Below, piece after piece: positions 8,144 to 16,459 of a stretch of 64,000 bases of DNA (its first letter is position 1; every line of letters starts with the position of its first letter). This DNA is from Planctomycetota bacterium. GTDB taxonomy: Bacteria; Planctomycetota; UBA1135; GCA-002748355. Where the stretch lies: contig JACKHW010000001.1 of NCBI GenBank assembly GCA_020638795.1, forward strand, positions 62,001-126,000, written 5' to 3'. The notes under the pieces were generated by a model. It was not told the origin of the DNA. It did not search any database and saw nothing but the letters and a program-made list of their open reading frames with translations. Made by a program: the position numbers and the translations under genes.

Positions 8144-9333
8144 GCGCATTTCGACTACCCGACCTCGACTACAACGCCGGAGCTCCGCTCGATCCTCGGG
8201 TCGATGCAGCCATGCGGGCCCTCGATGCGAGTGCCGACGCGAATCCGCACGCAGTCCACGAGCGAGGACGTGCAGCTCGGTCGATTCTCGAGTCGGCGCG
8301 CGAGCGCATCGCCGAAGCGCTCGCGATGCGCCCAGATGAGATCGTGTTCTGCTCTGGTGGAACCGAAGCCAACAACATCGCCGTCGCGACGGGCGTGCGC
8401 TACGCGCGGTCGCGAAAGTTGCCGCTTGCCACGTCGCCCGTCGAGCATCCGTCGGTTTCGGCGCCCGTCGATGCAGTGCGCGGCGAGATCGAGGTGCTCG
8501 ACCTCGGTCTCGATCCAGCGGATCCCGTCGAACTGCTGTCTCCTCAACGTCCGATCGCCTTCTTGACCGGCATTCTCGCTCAGGGGGAGACGGGGTTCGT
8601 GCACGACCTCGGCAAGTTGCGTCGCGCCATCGATGCAGACCGAGCTGGCGAACCGCGCCCGTTCCTCCACACCGATGCCAGTCAAGCGCTCGGACGAATG
8701 TCGATCGAGGCTGCGCTCGCGTGTGCCGATCTCGTGACGTTGTCACCGCACAAGGTCGGTGGTCCACGCGGCATCGGCGTCCTCGTCGTACGCGAGGGTT
8801 GCTCCCCCGAGCCCGTCCTGCGTGGAGGGTCCCAAGAACTCGGGCGCCGTCCTGGGACGCAGAGTCCGCGACTCGCGATCGGTGCTGCTCTTGCGATCGA
8901 ACTCGCGCAACAGGAGTGGCTGGAGCGTCGGATGGCAATGCAAGCCGGGCTAGACAGTCTCCTGGATCCACTCCGCGCGCTCCGCGAGTCCGGTGCACTC
9001 CGCATCCTCGGCGAAGACGTCCTCGTGGTCGACCGCTCGAGGCTGTTGCCCAACACGCGCGCTCTCGTCTGCGACGGAGTCGTCGCACGCGACCTCCTCC
9101 CCGCCCTGGACATGCATGGCGTCGGCGTATCCTACGGCAGCGCATGCAGTTCTGGCGCTCTCGAACCCTCGCGCAGTCTCGTGTCGCTCGGGTTGTCGGA
9201 GGACGACCAACGGGCGACGGTGCGCGTCAGCATCGGACCGAGTTCGGAAAATAAATTGCTCCGGAATGCAGGAAGCCTTTTCTCTCAAGTGCTTGGAGCG
9301 TTTTCGGAGAAGCGCGATCGAAGAACACGTTGA
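8140..9333 (+). CDS. Cysteine desulfurase family aminotransferase (NifS/IscS-like)
   Basis: Start ATG 8140 overlaps the bshA stop (ATGA), giving 397 residues. It is a PLP-dependent class V protein: YNAGAPLDPRV at the N-terminus, SGGTEANNIAVATG cofactor loop at about 72, HTDASQALG near 178, the PLP lysine K205 in LSPHKVGGPRGIG, GGSQELGRRPGTQS at about 229-242, and the mobile-loop cysteine C336 in SYGSACSSGALEPS. These are the hallmarks of an active cysteine desulfurase that forms a persulfide for Fe-S cluster or thiolation chemistry. No iscU, iscA or tRNA-thiolase gene is adjacent. Coupling to bshA suggests a link to cysteine or low-molecular-weight thiol metabolism (inference). Confidence 0.85.
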   Translation: MSAFRLPDLDYNAGAPLDPRVDAAMRALDASADANPHAVHERGRAARSILESARERIAEALAMRPDEIVFCSGGTEANNIAVATGVRYARSRKLPLATSPVEHPSVSAPVDAVRGEIEVLDLGLDPADPVELLSPQRPIAFLTGILAQGETGFVHDLGKLRRAIDADRAGEPRPFLHTDASQALGRMSIEAALACADLVTLSPHKVGGPRGIGVLVVREGCSPEPVLRGGSQELGRRPGTQSPRLAIGAALAIELAQQEWLERRMAMQAGLDSLLDPLRALRESGALRILGEDVLVVDRSRLLPNTRALVCDGVVARDLLPALDMHGVGVSYGSACSSGALEPSRSLVSLGLSEDDQRATVRVSIGPSSENKLLRNAGSLFSQVLGAFSEKRDRRTR

Positions 9334-9610
9334 CAGCCCCCATGCCATCGTTACGATCCGCGAACGAATGAGGAAGGCTCGGTCGATGTCCGGGGCGCCG
9401 GGGTTACCGAGGGTCGATCTTTTCAGGGTGGATGTTGCAAGTTCTTGCCCGAAGCGGAACTAGCGTGCGTCGGTTGGGATCCGGTGCGCAGGATTTTCGT
9501 GACGGGGCCACGGGTATATCGTAGCGATCCGTCGGGTCGAAAATCGGGAAGTTCCCTGCGTGGAATTCACCGCGATCGGGCCGGCAACGGGGTGTGAATC
9601 CGCAGTTCAG

Positions 9611-9619
9611 CGTGGATAA
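9611..9619 (-). promoter_or_regulatory. DnaA-box-like 9-mer
   Basis: The plus strand reads CGTGGATAA, the complement of TTATCCACG, one mismatch from the consensus TTATCCACA. It lies 457 bases before the dnaA start beside an AT-rich patch. A single near-match can arise by chance. Confidence 0.35.
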
Positions 9620-9860
9620 ATCACTCCGGTCGTCGTCTTCGATATCGGATCTATTGTTCGCTGTCATTACGAGACTTCGTCCTTTTGCATTTCTCGAAGT
9701 GTTGCAGCGGCAAATGAGTCGGGATCAGGGGATCCATTTCCGCATGAGTCAACGGTGCGCGTCCGACATCAGGGCGTTGCCCGGCGTGTCTGGGCCGAGT
9801 TTTTTGGCCTCGTCCGCGCAGATGTCGTGTGTGCCATGGTGCTCCTCGGAAGTGATTTCG

Positions 9861-9887
9861 GTGTCGACGTTGCCAGTCGGTCGACAC
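9861..9887. repeat. 8-bp inverted repeat upstream of dnaA
   Basis: GTGTCGAC at 9861-9868 and its exact complement GTCGACAC at 9880-9887 are separated by 11 bases. The spacing suits a dimeric regulator or a small hairpin in the dnaA leader. Function unknown. Confidence 0.5.
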
Positions 9888-10062
9888 TGCAGATTCCGTG
9901 GTTGGACTTCGCCTCGAACACTCTGATTCGTCGAAAGGTCGTGCGCGTCGTGACTCGCTTCGCGTCCGTGCGTCCTCCGGCGGGGATTCGGGTGGTGCCG
10001 TTGCTGCGGAGACCGAGTCTCCTCGTTCGATCTCGTCAGTCTCGCACGCTGCTCGACGAACC

Positions 10063-10070
10063 AGGGAGGG
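10063..10070 (+). promoter_or_regulatory. Strong ribosome binding site deciding the dnaA start
   Basis: AGGGAGGG sits five bases before the TTG at 10076. No comparable site precedes the upstream ATG codons of the same frame at 9755 and 9836, so this site supports the TTG start. Confidence 0.65.
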
Positions 10071-10075
10071 TTCCT

Positions 10076-11683
10076 TTGTCCATCTCGCCGAAGTCAGAGA
10101 GTCATTCCCATGACACCGCTCCCCGTGACGCGCTGCGCGTTCGAATCGGTGATGCCGTCCCCTGTTCGCTTCCGGGCGAGCAGGCTTCGCGGGGCTTCTC
10201 GTGGGAGCGGTTCATTGCGGCGCTGAGCGGAAAGGTCGCGCGCGCGCAGTTCGAATCGTGGCTCGACCGCCTCGTGTGTGTTCGCTTCGATGACGCGTCG
10301 CTGACTTTGCTCGCTCCGAATCGCTTCATTTGCGACTGGGTCCACAACCACTACCTCACGCAGATCGTCGAGGCGAGCCAGCGCATCGATGGACTTGCGA
10401 GGACGGTCCGACTCGAAGTGGCGTCCTGCGCCGAAGAGCTCGAGCCGTACCCTGGTATCGGAGCGTTGCGTCGCGGCGAGGTTCTTGCCGGACTGCCCAT
10501 CGAGGCGATCGTGCCGCTGGAGTCGACCGAGCCCGCGCCTGTCCAGGATGCGGACGCTCTGACGTTCGACGAGTCGGCAGGTCCCGAACCCCTGAGCGTG
10601 CGCCGCCCAAAAACGTCCACGGGGCGCTTTCATCCCGCCAGTCTCGACTTCTTCTCGAAGCACTCGGACTTCCAGCTCAACGACGAATACACGTTCGAGA
10701 ATTTCGTCACGGGGAGCTGCAACGAGCTCGCTGCGGCAGCTGCCCGTGCTGTCGCGGAGTTCCCGGGAGGGCGATACAACCCGCTCTTCATCCATGGCGC
10801 TTCGGGGCTCGGCAAGACGCACCTCTTGCAGGCCATTTGCCACGCGGTGCTCCGGAGCGAGCGTCCGCGGCGAGTTCTCTATCTCTCTTGCGAGAACTTC
10901 GTCAACCAGTTCATCCAGGCCGTCACCAACGGTGAGCTCGAGCCGTTTCGCTACAAGTACCGGAAGGTCGATCTGCTCTTGATCGACGACATCCAGTTCC
11001 TCGAGAACAAGAGCCGTACGCAGGAAGAGTTCTTCCACACGTTCAACACGCTCTACAGCGCGAAGAAGCAGATCGTGCTTTCCTCGGACCGCCCGCCGAG
11101 TGCGATCGAGACCTTGCAGGACCGTTTGGTGTCGCGCTTCCGCTGGGGGATGGTGACCCCGATCGAGAAGCCCGCGCTCGAGACGCGGATCGCGATCTTG
11201 CGGCGTAAAGCCCGTCTTTGGGGTGTCGAACTCGACAACGATGTCGCGCAATTCCTCGCCGAATGTGTCGACACCAACATCCGCGAGCTCGAAGGCGCTG
11301 TCGTCAAAGTCATCGCCCATGCCGAACTCGTCGGCCGCAAGCTGGACTACCGCACCGCGGCCGAGGTGATGCGGGACTACATCCCGGCGCGTAGCCCGGT
11401 CACGGTGCAGCGCATCATCGAAGTCGTTGCCGACGAGTTCCAAGTGCAGCCCAAGGACCTGCAGTCCAAGCGACGCATCCACTCCGTCGTGTTACCTCGA
11501 CAGGTCGGGATGTTCTTGGCGCGCAAACACACGCGCATGTCCCTGGACGAGATCGGGGGGTTCTTCGGGGGGCGTGATCACTCGACCGTGTTGCATTCGG
11601 TGCGAAAGATCGAACGCGTCCTCCCCGAAGATTCGGAGCTTTCCGCGCGGGTCGAGCGGCTGTCGAACGACTTCGCGAGCTGA
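10076..11683 (+). CDS. dnaA: Chromosomal replication initiator protein DnaA
   Basis: 535 residues from a TTG start. Domain I (about 41-100) begins FSWERFIAALSGKVARAQFE and contains SWLDRLVCVRFDDASLTLLA. A long linker (domain II) follows to about 195. Domain III carries YTFENFVTGSCNELAAAAAR, Walker A HGASGLGKTHL near 240 and Walker B LLLIDDIQFLENK near 300. Domain IV ends with the DnaA signature GGRDHSTVLHSVRKIE. Starting at the ATG codons at 9755 or 9836 would add up to 107 residues that do not look like DnaA. The usual downstream dnaN, recF and gyrB are absent; an unrelated exported protein follows after 245 bases. Confidence 0.95.
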   Translation: MSISPKSESHSHDTAPRDALRVRIGDAVPCSLPGEQASRGFSWERFIAALSGKVARAQFESWLDRLVCVRFDDASLTLLAPNRFICDWVHNHYLTQIVEASQRIDGLARTVRLEVASCAEELEPYPGIGALRRGEVLAGLPIEAIVPLESTEPAPVQDADALTFDESAGPEPLSVRRPKTSTGRFHPASLDFFSKHSDFQLNDEYTFENFVTGSCNELAAAAARAVAEFPGGRYNPLFIHGASGLGKTHLLQAICHAVLRSERPRRVLYLSCENFVNQFIQAVTNGELEPFRYKYRKVDLLLIDDIQFLENKSRTQEEFFHTFNTLYSAKKQIVLSSDRPPSAIETLQDRLVSRFRWGMVTPIEKPALETRIAILRRKARLWGVELDNDVAQFLAECVDTNIRELEGAVVKVIAHAELVGRKLDYRTAAEVMRDYIPARSPVTVQRIIEVVADEFQVQPKDLQSKRRIHSVVLPRQVGMFLARKHTRMSLDEIGGFFGGRDHSTVLHSVRKIERVLPEDSELSARVERLSNDFAS

Positions 11684-11766
11684 CGAGCCGTCGGTTCGCG
11701 CAGCGGAGAACGACCCGCGACGAAGTGCCCGTGGGGTTGTGGGGTGCCGGACGCCGATGTTCCTTT

Positions 11767-11785
11767 TTTCGGCCGCTGGCCGAAA
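11767..11785. terminator. Hairpin downstream of dnaA
   Basis: Arms TTTCGGCC (11767-11774) and GGCCGAAA (11778-11785) pair perfectly around a 3-base loop, 83 bases after the dnaA stop. The T-run lies before rather than after the stem on the plus strand, so this is not a canonical intrinsic terminator, although the position fits one. The rest of 11684-11928 holds nothing else I can name. Confidence 0.4.
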
Positions 11786-11928
11786 TATGGTGTCGGCGCC
11801 TTCGTAACCGTTGCGCAATTTTTCCCCGCAACGGCGGGCGTGAGTCGTGAATCCGGGCATCCGATTCGTCTCGCGGTACCGCCGTCCTTCCGGGCATGAG
11901 CCCGTCACTCTCCCGAGGATTCGCTTCG

Positions 11929-13857
11929 ATGAGTATTTCGATGACTTCGCGTCTGCGCGGCGTGACGTTCGCCGCGGCTGCCTGCGCGGCACTTGCCGCA
12001 CCGACGAGTGTGCGTGCGCAGGATTCGTTCAAGCAGTCGCTTCCCGAAAACACGCTGTTCTACTTGAGCGCCCCCGACCTCGAGCGTTGGTGGACCGGCT
12101 TCCAGAACTCGGCGGTCTACAAGATCTGGCGCGAAGAAGAAGTGCAGGAGTTCCTCGCCGACTTGCTCGCGATGGCTCAGGAGAAGTACGGGGAAGCCAT
12201 GGCGCAGGCTAAGGCCATGCACGACCAGGGCATGATCCCGTTCGATCCGGCCAAGGTCGAGCAGCTTCGCCTCAAGAGCATGTCGGTCGCGATCACGGAC
12301 TTGGCGATGCCGGGACAAGAACAGCCGGGCAAGCTGTCGTTCGCGCTCAGTATCGACTTCGGGGACACCGCGAACATCGCCTCCGAGATGATCGAATCGC
12401 TCGTGCCGATGGCGCTCGCGAACGCGCCCGAGGGTGCGATCGTGCCTGCGACCGAAGAGATCGAAGGCGTGACGATGAAGAAGATCACGAGCCCGATGGC
12501 TTCGATGATGTTCCCGTCGGCCGGCCTCATGTATGGCTTCGTCGATGGCAAGCTCGTGATCGGCACCGATCTCGCGGTCACGCGCTCGGTCGTTGCCGGC
12601 CTGAAGGGCAAGGTCGCCGAGAAGAACCTTTCGACGGATGCCGAATACGCACTGTGCGCGAAGCAGGTCCAAGCCTCGAAGGGCGAGATCGAAGTCTTCA
12701 TGCGCCCGAAGGCCATGATCGACTTCGGCGTCGAGGCGCTGCGCTTCGGGGCGATGCAGGATCGCGATCTGCGTGAAAACGTCGACATCGACGGAGTCGT
12801 GCGCGCGATCGACGTCTTGGGCCTCAACGGTTTCAAGGCGATGGGCATCAGCTCGGGCTACGACGGAAACAAGGGTGTCACGAAGTCCTTCGTCAACGTC
12901 CCCGAAGACGAGCGCAAGGGCCTCTTCGCGCTCAGCGACGGCTCTGCGATCGACATGAGCCACCTCGACTGGATCCCGAAGGGTGTCGGCAGCTTCTCGG
13001 TCATGCGCCTTCCGAACGTCGAGCGGATCTACTCGGTGATCATGGACGCGGTGGCCGCCTACGATCAGGGCGTCGCCGAGATGGCCAAGGGTGAAATCGC
13101 GCAGGTCGAGGAAGGTCTCGGCTTCAACATCCAGAAGGACGTGTTCGGCGCGTTCAGCGACGAGTTGCTGACCTACAGCATGCCGATGACCGGTCTCATG
13201 GCGACGCCGGAGTTCGTCTTCATGCTCGGGTGCAAGAACCCGACGAAGACGCTCGAAGTCTTCAAGAAGCTCAGTGCGCTCAGCGAAGGCACGGTTGCGC
13301 TCTCCGAAGTCGCTGGAGAAGAGATGCTCTACAGCATCGACATCACGCTCGACGAGTTCGGTGGCGGCATGGACCCGACCGGCATGCTCGATCCGACGAT
13401 CGGCTTCAAGAATGGCTACATGATCCTCTCCTTCAGCCGTTCGGACGTGAAGAACGCGTTTGCGCGCTTCGACGGTCAAGGGGCGGAGAGCGTTCGCGAG
13501 AACGCGGCGTTCAAGCCGTATGCGGACAGCATTCCGCAGAATGCCGACTCGCTGTCGTTCAGCGATGTCGCCACGTCGATCCAGGGCGTCTATGGCTCGC
13601 TCTCGGGCATGATCGGTATGGTGCCGATCCCACCCGAAGTGCCGATCGACGTCGGCCTGCTCCCGAGCTCCGAAGCGATGACGAAGCACCTCTTCGGCAG
13701 CATCGCGTGGGCCCGCACGACGGGTCTCGGTTGGGAAGGTGAGAGCGTCGGACCGTTTGGCCCGGAGATGTTCGTCGGGATTGCGGCGATTGGTGTAGGT
13801 GCGGGTGTCACGGCAGCCGTCATGAGCCAGCGCGGCATGCGCGTTCGGCGTCGCTGA
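11929..13857 (+). CDS. Exported, C-terminally membrane-anchored protein of unknown function
   Basis: The start at 11929 follows CGAGGA at suitable spacing; ATG 11896 is an in-frame alternative. The signal peptide ends near SVRAQDS. The 642-residue protein is rich in Met and alternates beta and alpha segments, and reminds me of DUF3352-like exported proteins in having repeated halves (LFYLSAPDLERWW near the N-terminus, GSFSVMRLPNVERIYSVIMD in the middle). The C-terminus has one hydrophobic helix (FVGIAAIGVGAGVTAAVM) followed by RGMRVRRR, a typical tail anchor with positive stop. Predicted periplasmic with a C-terminal anchor. Neighbours give no functional clue. Confidence 0.7.
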   Translation: MSISMTSRLRGVTFAAAACAALAAPTSVRAQDSFKQSLPENTLFYLSAPDLERWWTGFQNSAVYKIWREEEVQEFLADLLAMAQEKYGEAMAQAKAMHDQGMIPFDPAKVEQLRLKSMSVAITDLAMPGQEQPGKLSFALSIDFGDTANIASEMIESLVPMALANAPEGAIVPATEEIEGVTMKKITSPMASMMFPSAGLMYGFVDGKLVIGTDLAVTRSVVAGLKGKVAEKNLSTDAEYALCAKQVQASKGEIEVFMRPKAMIDFGVEALRFGAMQDRDLRENVDIDGVVRAIDVLGLNGFKAMGISSGYDGNKGVTKSFVNVPEDERKGLFALSDGSAIDMSHLDWIPKGVGSFSVMRLPNVERIYSVIMDAVAAYDQGVAEMAKGEIAQVEEGLGFNIQKDVFGAFSDELLTYSMPMTGLMATPEFVFMLGCKNPTKTLEVFKKLSALSEGTVALSEVAGEEMLYSIDITLDEFGGGMDPTGMLDPTIGFKNGYMILSFSRSDVKNAFARFDGQGAESVRENAAFKPYADSIPQNADSLSFSDVATSIQGVYGSLSGMIGMVPIPPEVPIDVGLLPSSEAMTKHLFGSIAWARTTGLGWEGESVGPFGPEMFVGIAAIGVGAGVTAAVMSQRGMRVRRR

Positions 13858-13957
13858 GTCGTCCTCACGCGGGGCGCATCGTCGTTTCGCGTGACACTCG
13901 CACTGGCGGCAGCGAGTCGTCGTCGGGACCCACTCGCTGCTATGCTCGTGCCCTTCG

Positions 13958-16459
13958 ATGAGGAAGGCGCTCACGATCGCGACGTTGCTCCAGGTCTGCA
14001 CGGTCGCTCCGGCGTACGGGCAGGCGGCGCTTGCCGAGGTCCCGCACGAACCTCAGCAAGCGGCACCCGATGGGTTGCTCGCGTTGCGGCAAGCATTGCT
14101 CGACGCAACGAGTGACACCCGCGTCGTCGTCGTCGCGACTCATCCAGATGATCCTTATCGCTCGTTGTGCCTTCTCCTGCGGCGACGCTGGGGTTGTGAC
14201 GTCACGCTGTTGCTCGCAACGAGGGGTGAAGGCGGGCAGAACGCAATCGGTCCCGAGCAGGGCGAGGACCTCGCGCGAATCCGGACGGCCGAGACCGTGC
14301 GCGCGGCGAGTGCGCTGGATGTCCGATTACGCTTCCTCGACTTCCCCGACTTCGGCTATTCGAGGAGTGCAGCCGAAGCTCTCGACGTCTGGCGCGGCGA
14401 TCAGGCGTATGGCACGTTGCGCGACCGTGTTCGCGAACTCGATCCCGACTTCGTCGTCACCATCCACGGTCCACGAGAGACGCACGGCCAGAAGCACGCG
14501 ATCGTCGACTTGCTCGAACGACTCGCAGCGGATGCCGCCGAGAAGCCGTATCGGATCTTCCGCAGTGTCGCGGAGGACGAGACGGAATCGCCGTCCGTGG
14601 TGATCGACTACGACTTTTCCGACCTCACTGCGATCGGTGGCTACCGAGCGGAATCGTATCGAATCCTCGAGTTCCACCGGACCCAAGCACCACATGCGCC
14701 GCTCGATGAAGCGATTCCGCGGCGACTCGCTCTCGTCGACATCGGGCGCATGCATGGCACGAGCTTGTTCGGAGAGTTGCGAACGCTGTGGGACGAGCCC
14801 GCAGTGCTCGACTCGATTCTCGAGAGAGAAGGCTCCTCCTTCGACTTCGTGACCCTTCGCGAAGCCATCGATGCACTCCCGCGGTCGCCCGAACTCGTGC
14901 GCGCGGCACCATCGCGGCAACCTGTCGTGCGCGCACTCGAGTGCCTCGCTCCGCTGAGGCTCCTTGCCGCGAGTGCTCAGCTTCCGATTCGACTCGCGAG
15001 TCGAATCGAGCGTCGCGTCACGGCTCTCGAACGCGCGGCACTGATCGGCTCCACGCTCGGAATCCAATCGGTCCATGGCGATCGATCCAACACGACGAGC
15101 GACGGTGATTGTGTCGTCGACATGGTGACTCGGCATGCGACCGCGAGCTTCGAGATCCACAACGGCGGGCCGTTCGATGTCCTCTGCAAACGGGTGAGCC
15201 TGGTCGATTCTCGCGGCTCGGGGTTGAAGGTCGAACCCGTGTCGCCTCGTTCGATCACCGCGGGATCTCGGACTGTCGTCGACATCGGGCTGAGTTTGGA
15301 AGACGACTTCGTCGTGCCGTCTGCCGGGGTCGACGCCGTGCTCGAATTTGCGCTCGAGCTACGCGATGCGGGGCTCGCGCGTGCCGTGACGATCCATGCC
15401 ACCGTTGCGCGATCTATCGTACCGCCACCCACGGTGCGCATGATCGCGTTGCCCGAGGCGCGGTTTCTGGTGCCCGAGAACGGTGGGCGTGTCCGGCTTT
15501 CTCTCGAAGTCTCCAAGTCTTGTGATCGCGAACTTGTCGCGACCCTCGCGATGGCGGGGCCACCGGGCGTGCGGTTCCTTCCGGCAGGATTCGCGGGAGA
15601 CCTTCCGATCAAGGTCGAGATGGAGCGTGTCAGCGAGCGGCGCCGCATCCCGATCCAACTCGTCGTGCCTGCGTGGACGCGCCTTCCTTCACGGCCTCGC
15701 GAAGTTCGATTCGAACTGCGGGGCCAAGGCGTGGATGGCGCTTCGTGTCGGATCGAGATCGTGCCCGTCCGAATTCGTCTACCGGCCGGATTGCGCGTCG
15801 GCATCGTTCGCGGTCCGGACACGACCATCGAGGAGTCGCTCGCGAGTCTCGGTGTCGATGTTCGCGCCCTCGATCCGCGCGACCTCGCTCGTGCGAACCT
15901 CGATGACTTCGACACGATCGTGATCGACAGTCGTGCACTCCTTCGCCGACGCGAGGATCTCGTGCCGACGATTCCGCAGTTTCTCGACTACAGTCGACGC
16001 GGCCGTCACCTCGTCGTGCTGTATCACAAGCCCGTCGAGTTCTCGAAAGCGGAGATCGGAACCCTGCTCGCTCCATTTCCCCTCGATCTCGGAAACGAAC
16101 GGGTGACCAGGGAGGATGCTCCGGTAGAGATGCTGGAGCCCGAGCATCCCCTTCTGTCTTGGCCCAATCGCATCGATGCACGCGATTGGGATGGCTGGGT
16201 GCAAGAGCGTGGATTGTATTTCCCTGAAAACTACGACACGCGCTACGTCGAGCTCTTGTCGATCCGTGAGCTGACGATGGGTGACGACGAGCCACAGCCC
16301 GAGGCGCAACGCTCTTCGCTCCTGTTCGCGAAAGCGGGTCGCGGAAGCTACGTCTATTGCGCGCTCGTGCTGCACCGGCAACTTCGCAACTTGCATCCGG
16401 GCGCGGCGCGGTTGCTCGTCAACCTCGTTACGCCGCCGGGTTGGGAACGTCTGCGCTGA
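13958..16459 (+). CDS. Exported PIG-L/LmbE deacetylase fused to a large C-terminal region
   Basis: 833 residues with a signal peptide (MRKALTIATLLQVCTVAPAYGQ). The PIG-L domain spans about 50-290: VVVVATHPDDPYRS (usual AHPDDE; His and both Asp kept, Glu replaced by Pro), TRGEGGQNAIGPEQGEDLARIRT and a distal His in RETHGQKHA. These are the zinc ligands and general base of N-acetylglucosamine deacetylases. The middle (about 360-610) looks like two beta-sandwich domains of NEW3 type; residues about 610-833 resemble a ThuA/GATase-like alpha/beta domain. An extracytoplasmic sugar or aminoglycan deacetylase is likely. Because it is exported it is not a plausible BshB for the upstream BshA. Its last 32 bases overlap the convergent next gene. 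Confidence 0.8.
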   Translation: MRKALTIATLLQVCTVAPAYGQAALAEVPHEPQQAAPDGLLALRQALLDATSDTRVVVVATHPDDPYRSLCLLLRRRWGCDVTLLLATRGEGGQNAIGPEQGEDLARIRTAETVRAASALDVRLRFLDFPDFGYSRSAAEALDVWRGDQAYGTLRDRVRELDPDFVVTIHGPRETHGQKHAIVDLLERLAADAAEKPYRIFRSVAEDETESPSVVIDYDFSDLTAIGGYRAESYRILEFHRTQAPHAPLDEAIPRRLALVDIGRMHGTSLFGELRTLWDEPAVLDSILEREGSSFDFVTLREAIDALPRSPELVRAAPSRQPVVRALECLAPLRLLAASAQLPIRLASRIERRVTALERAALIGSTLGIQSVHGDRSNTTSDGDCVVDMVTRHATASFEIHNGGPFDVLCKRVSLVDSRGSGLKVEPVSPRSITAGSRTVVDIGLSLEDDFVVPSAGVDAVLEFALELRDAGLARAVTIHATVARSIVPPPTVRMIALPEARFLVPENGGRVRLSLEVSKSCDRELVATLAMAGPPGVRFLPAGFAGDLPIKVEMERVSERRRIPIQLVVPAWTRLPSRPREVRFELRGQGVDGASCRIEIVPVRIRLPAGLRVGIVRGPDTTIEESLASLGVDVRALDPRDLARANLDDFDTIVIDSRALLRRREDLVPTIPQFLDYSRRGRHLVVLYHKPVEFSKAEIGTLLAPFPLDLGNERVTREDAPVEMLEPEHPLLSWPNRIDARDWDGWVQERGLYFPENYDTRYVELLSIRELTMGDDEPQPEAQRSSLLFAKAGRGSYVYCALVLHRQLRNLHPGAARLLVNLVTPPGWERLR

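Larger units (their letters stand above)
9334..10075. other. Gene-free region upstream of dnaA; candidate replication origin or dnaA control region
   Basis: No convincing coding frame; ATG-started frames here (9594, 9755, 9836) give Arg/Ser-rich sequence without domain features. The stretch 9610-9700 is visibly more AT-rich than its surroundings and holds a DnaA-box-like 9-mer at 9611. A perfect 8-bp inverted repeat lies at 9861-9887, and a strong ribosome binding site at the right end serves dnaA. One near-box is not a box cluster, so calling this oriC is a hypothesis only. Confidence 0.45.

Noticed and set aside
9755..10075. N-terminal extension of DnaA from ATG 9755
   Set aside because: The 107 extra residues are Arg/Val/Ser-rich with no DnaA similarity, and a strong ribosome binding site sits before the TTG at 10076.
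11905..14001. 698-residue minus-strand frame
   Set aside because: Antisense of the exported protein after dnaA; His/Arg/Asp-rich with no recognisable domain or signal peptide.
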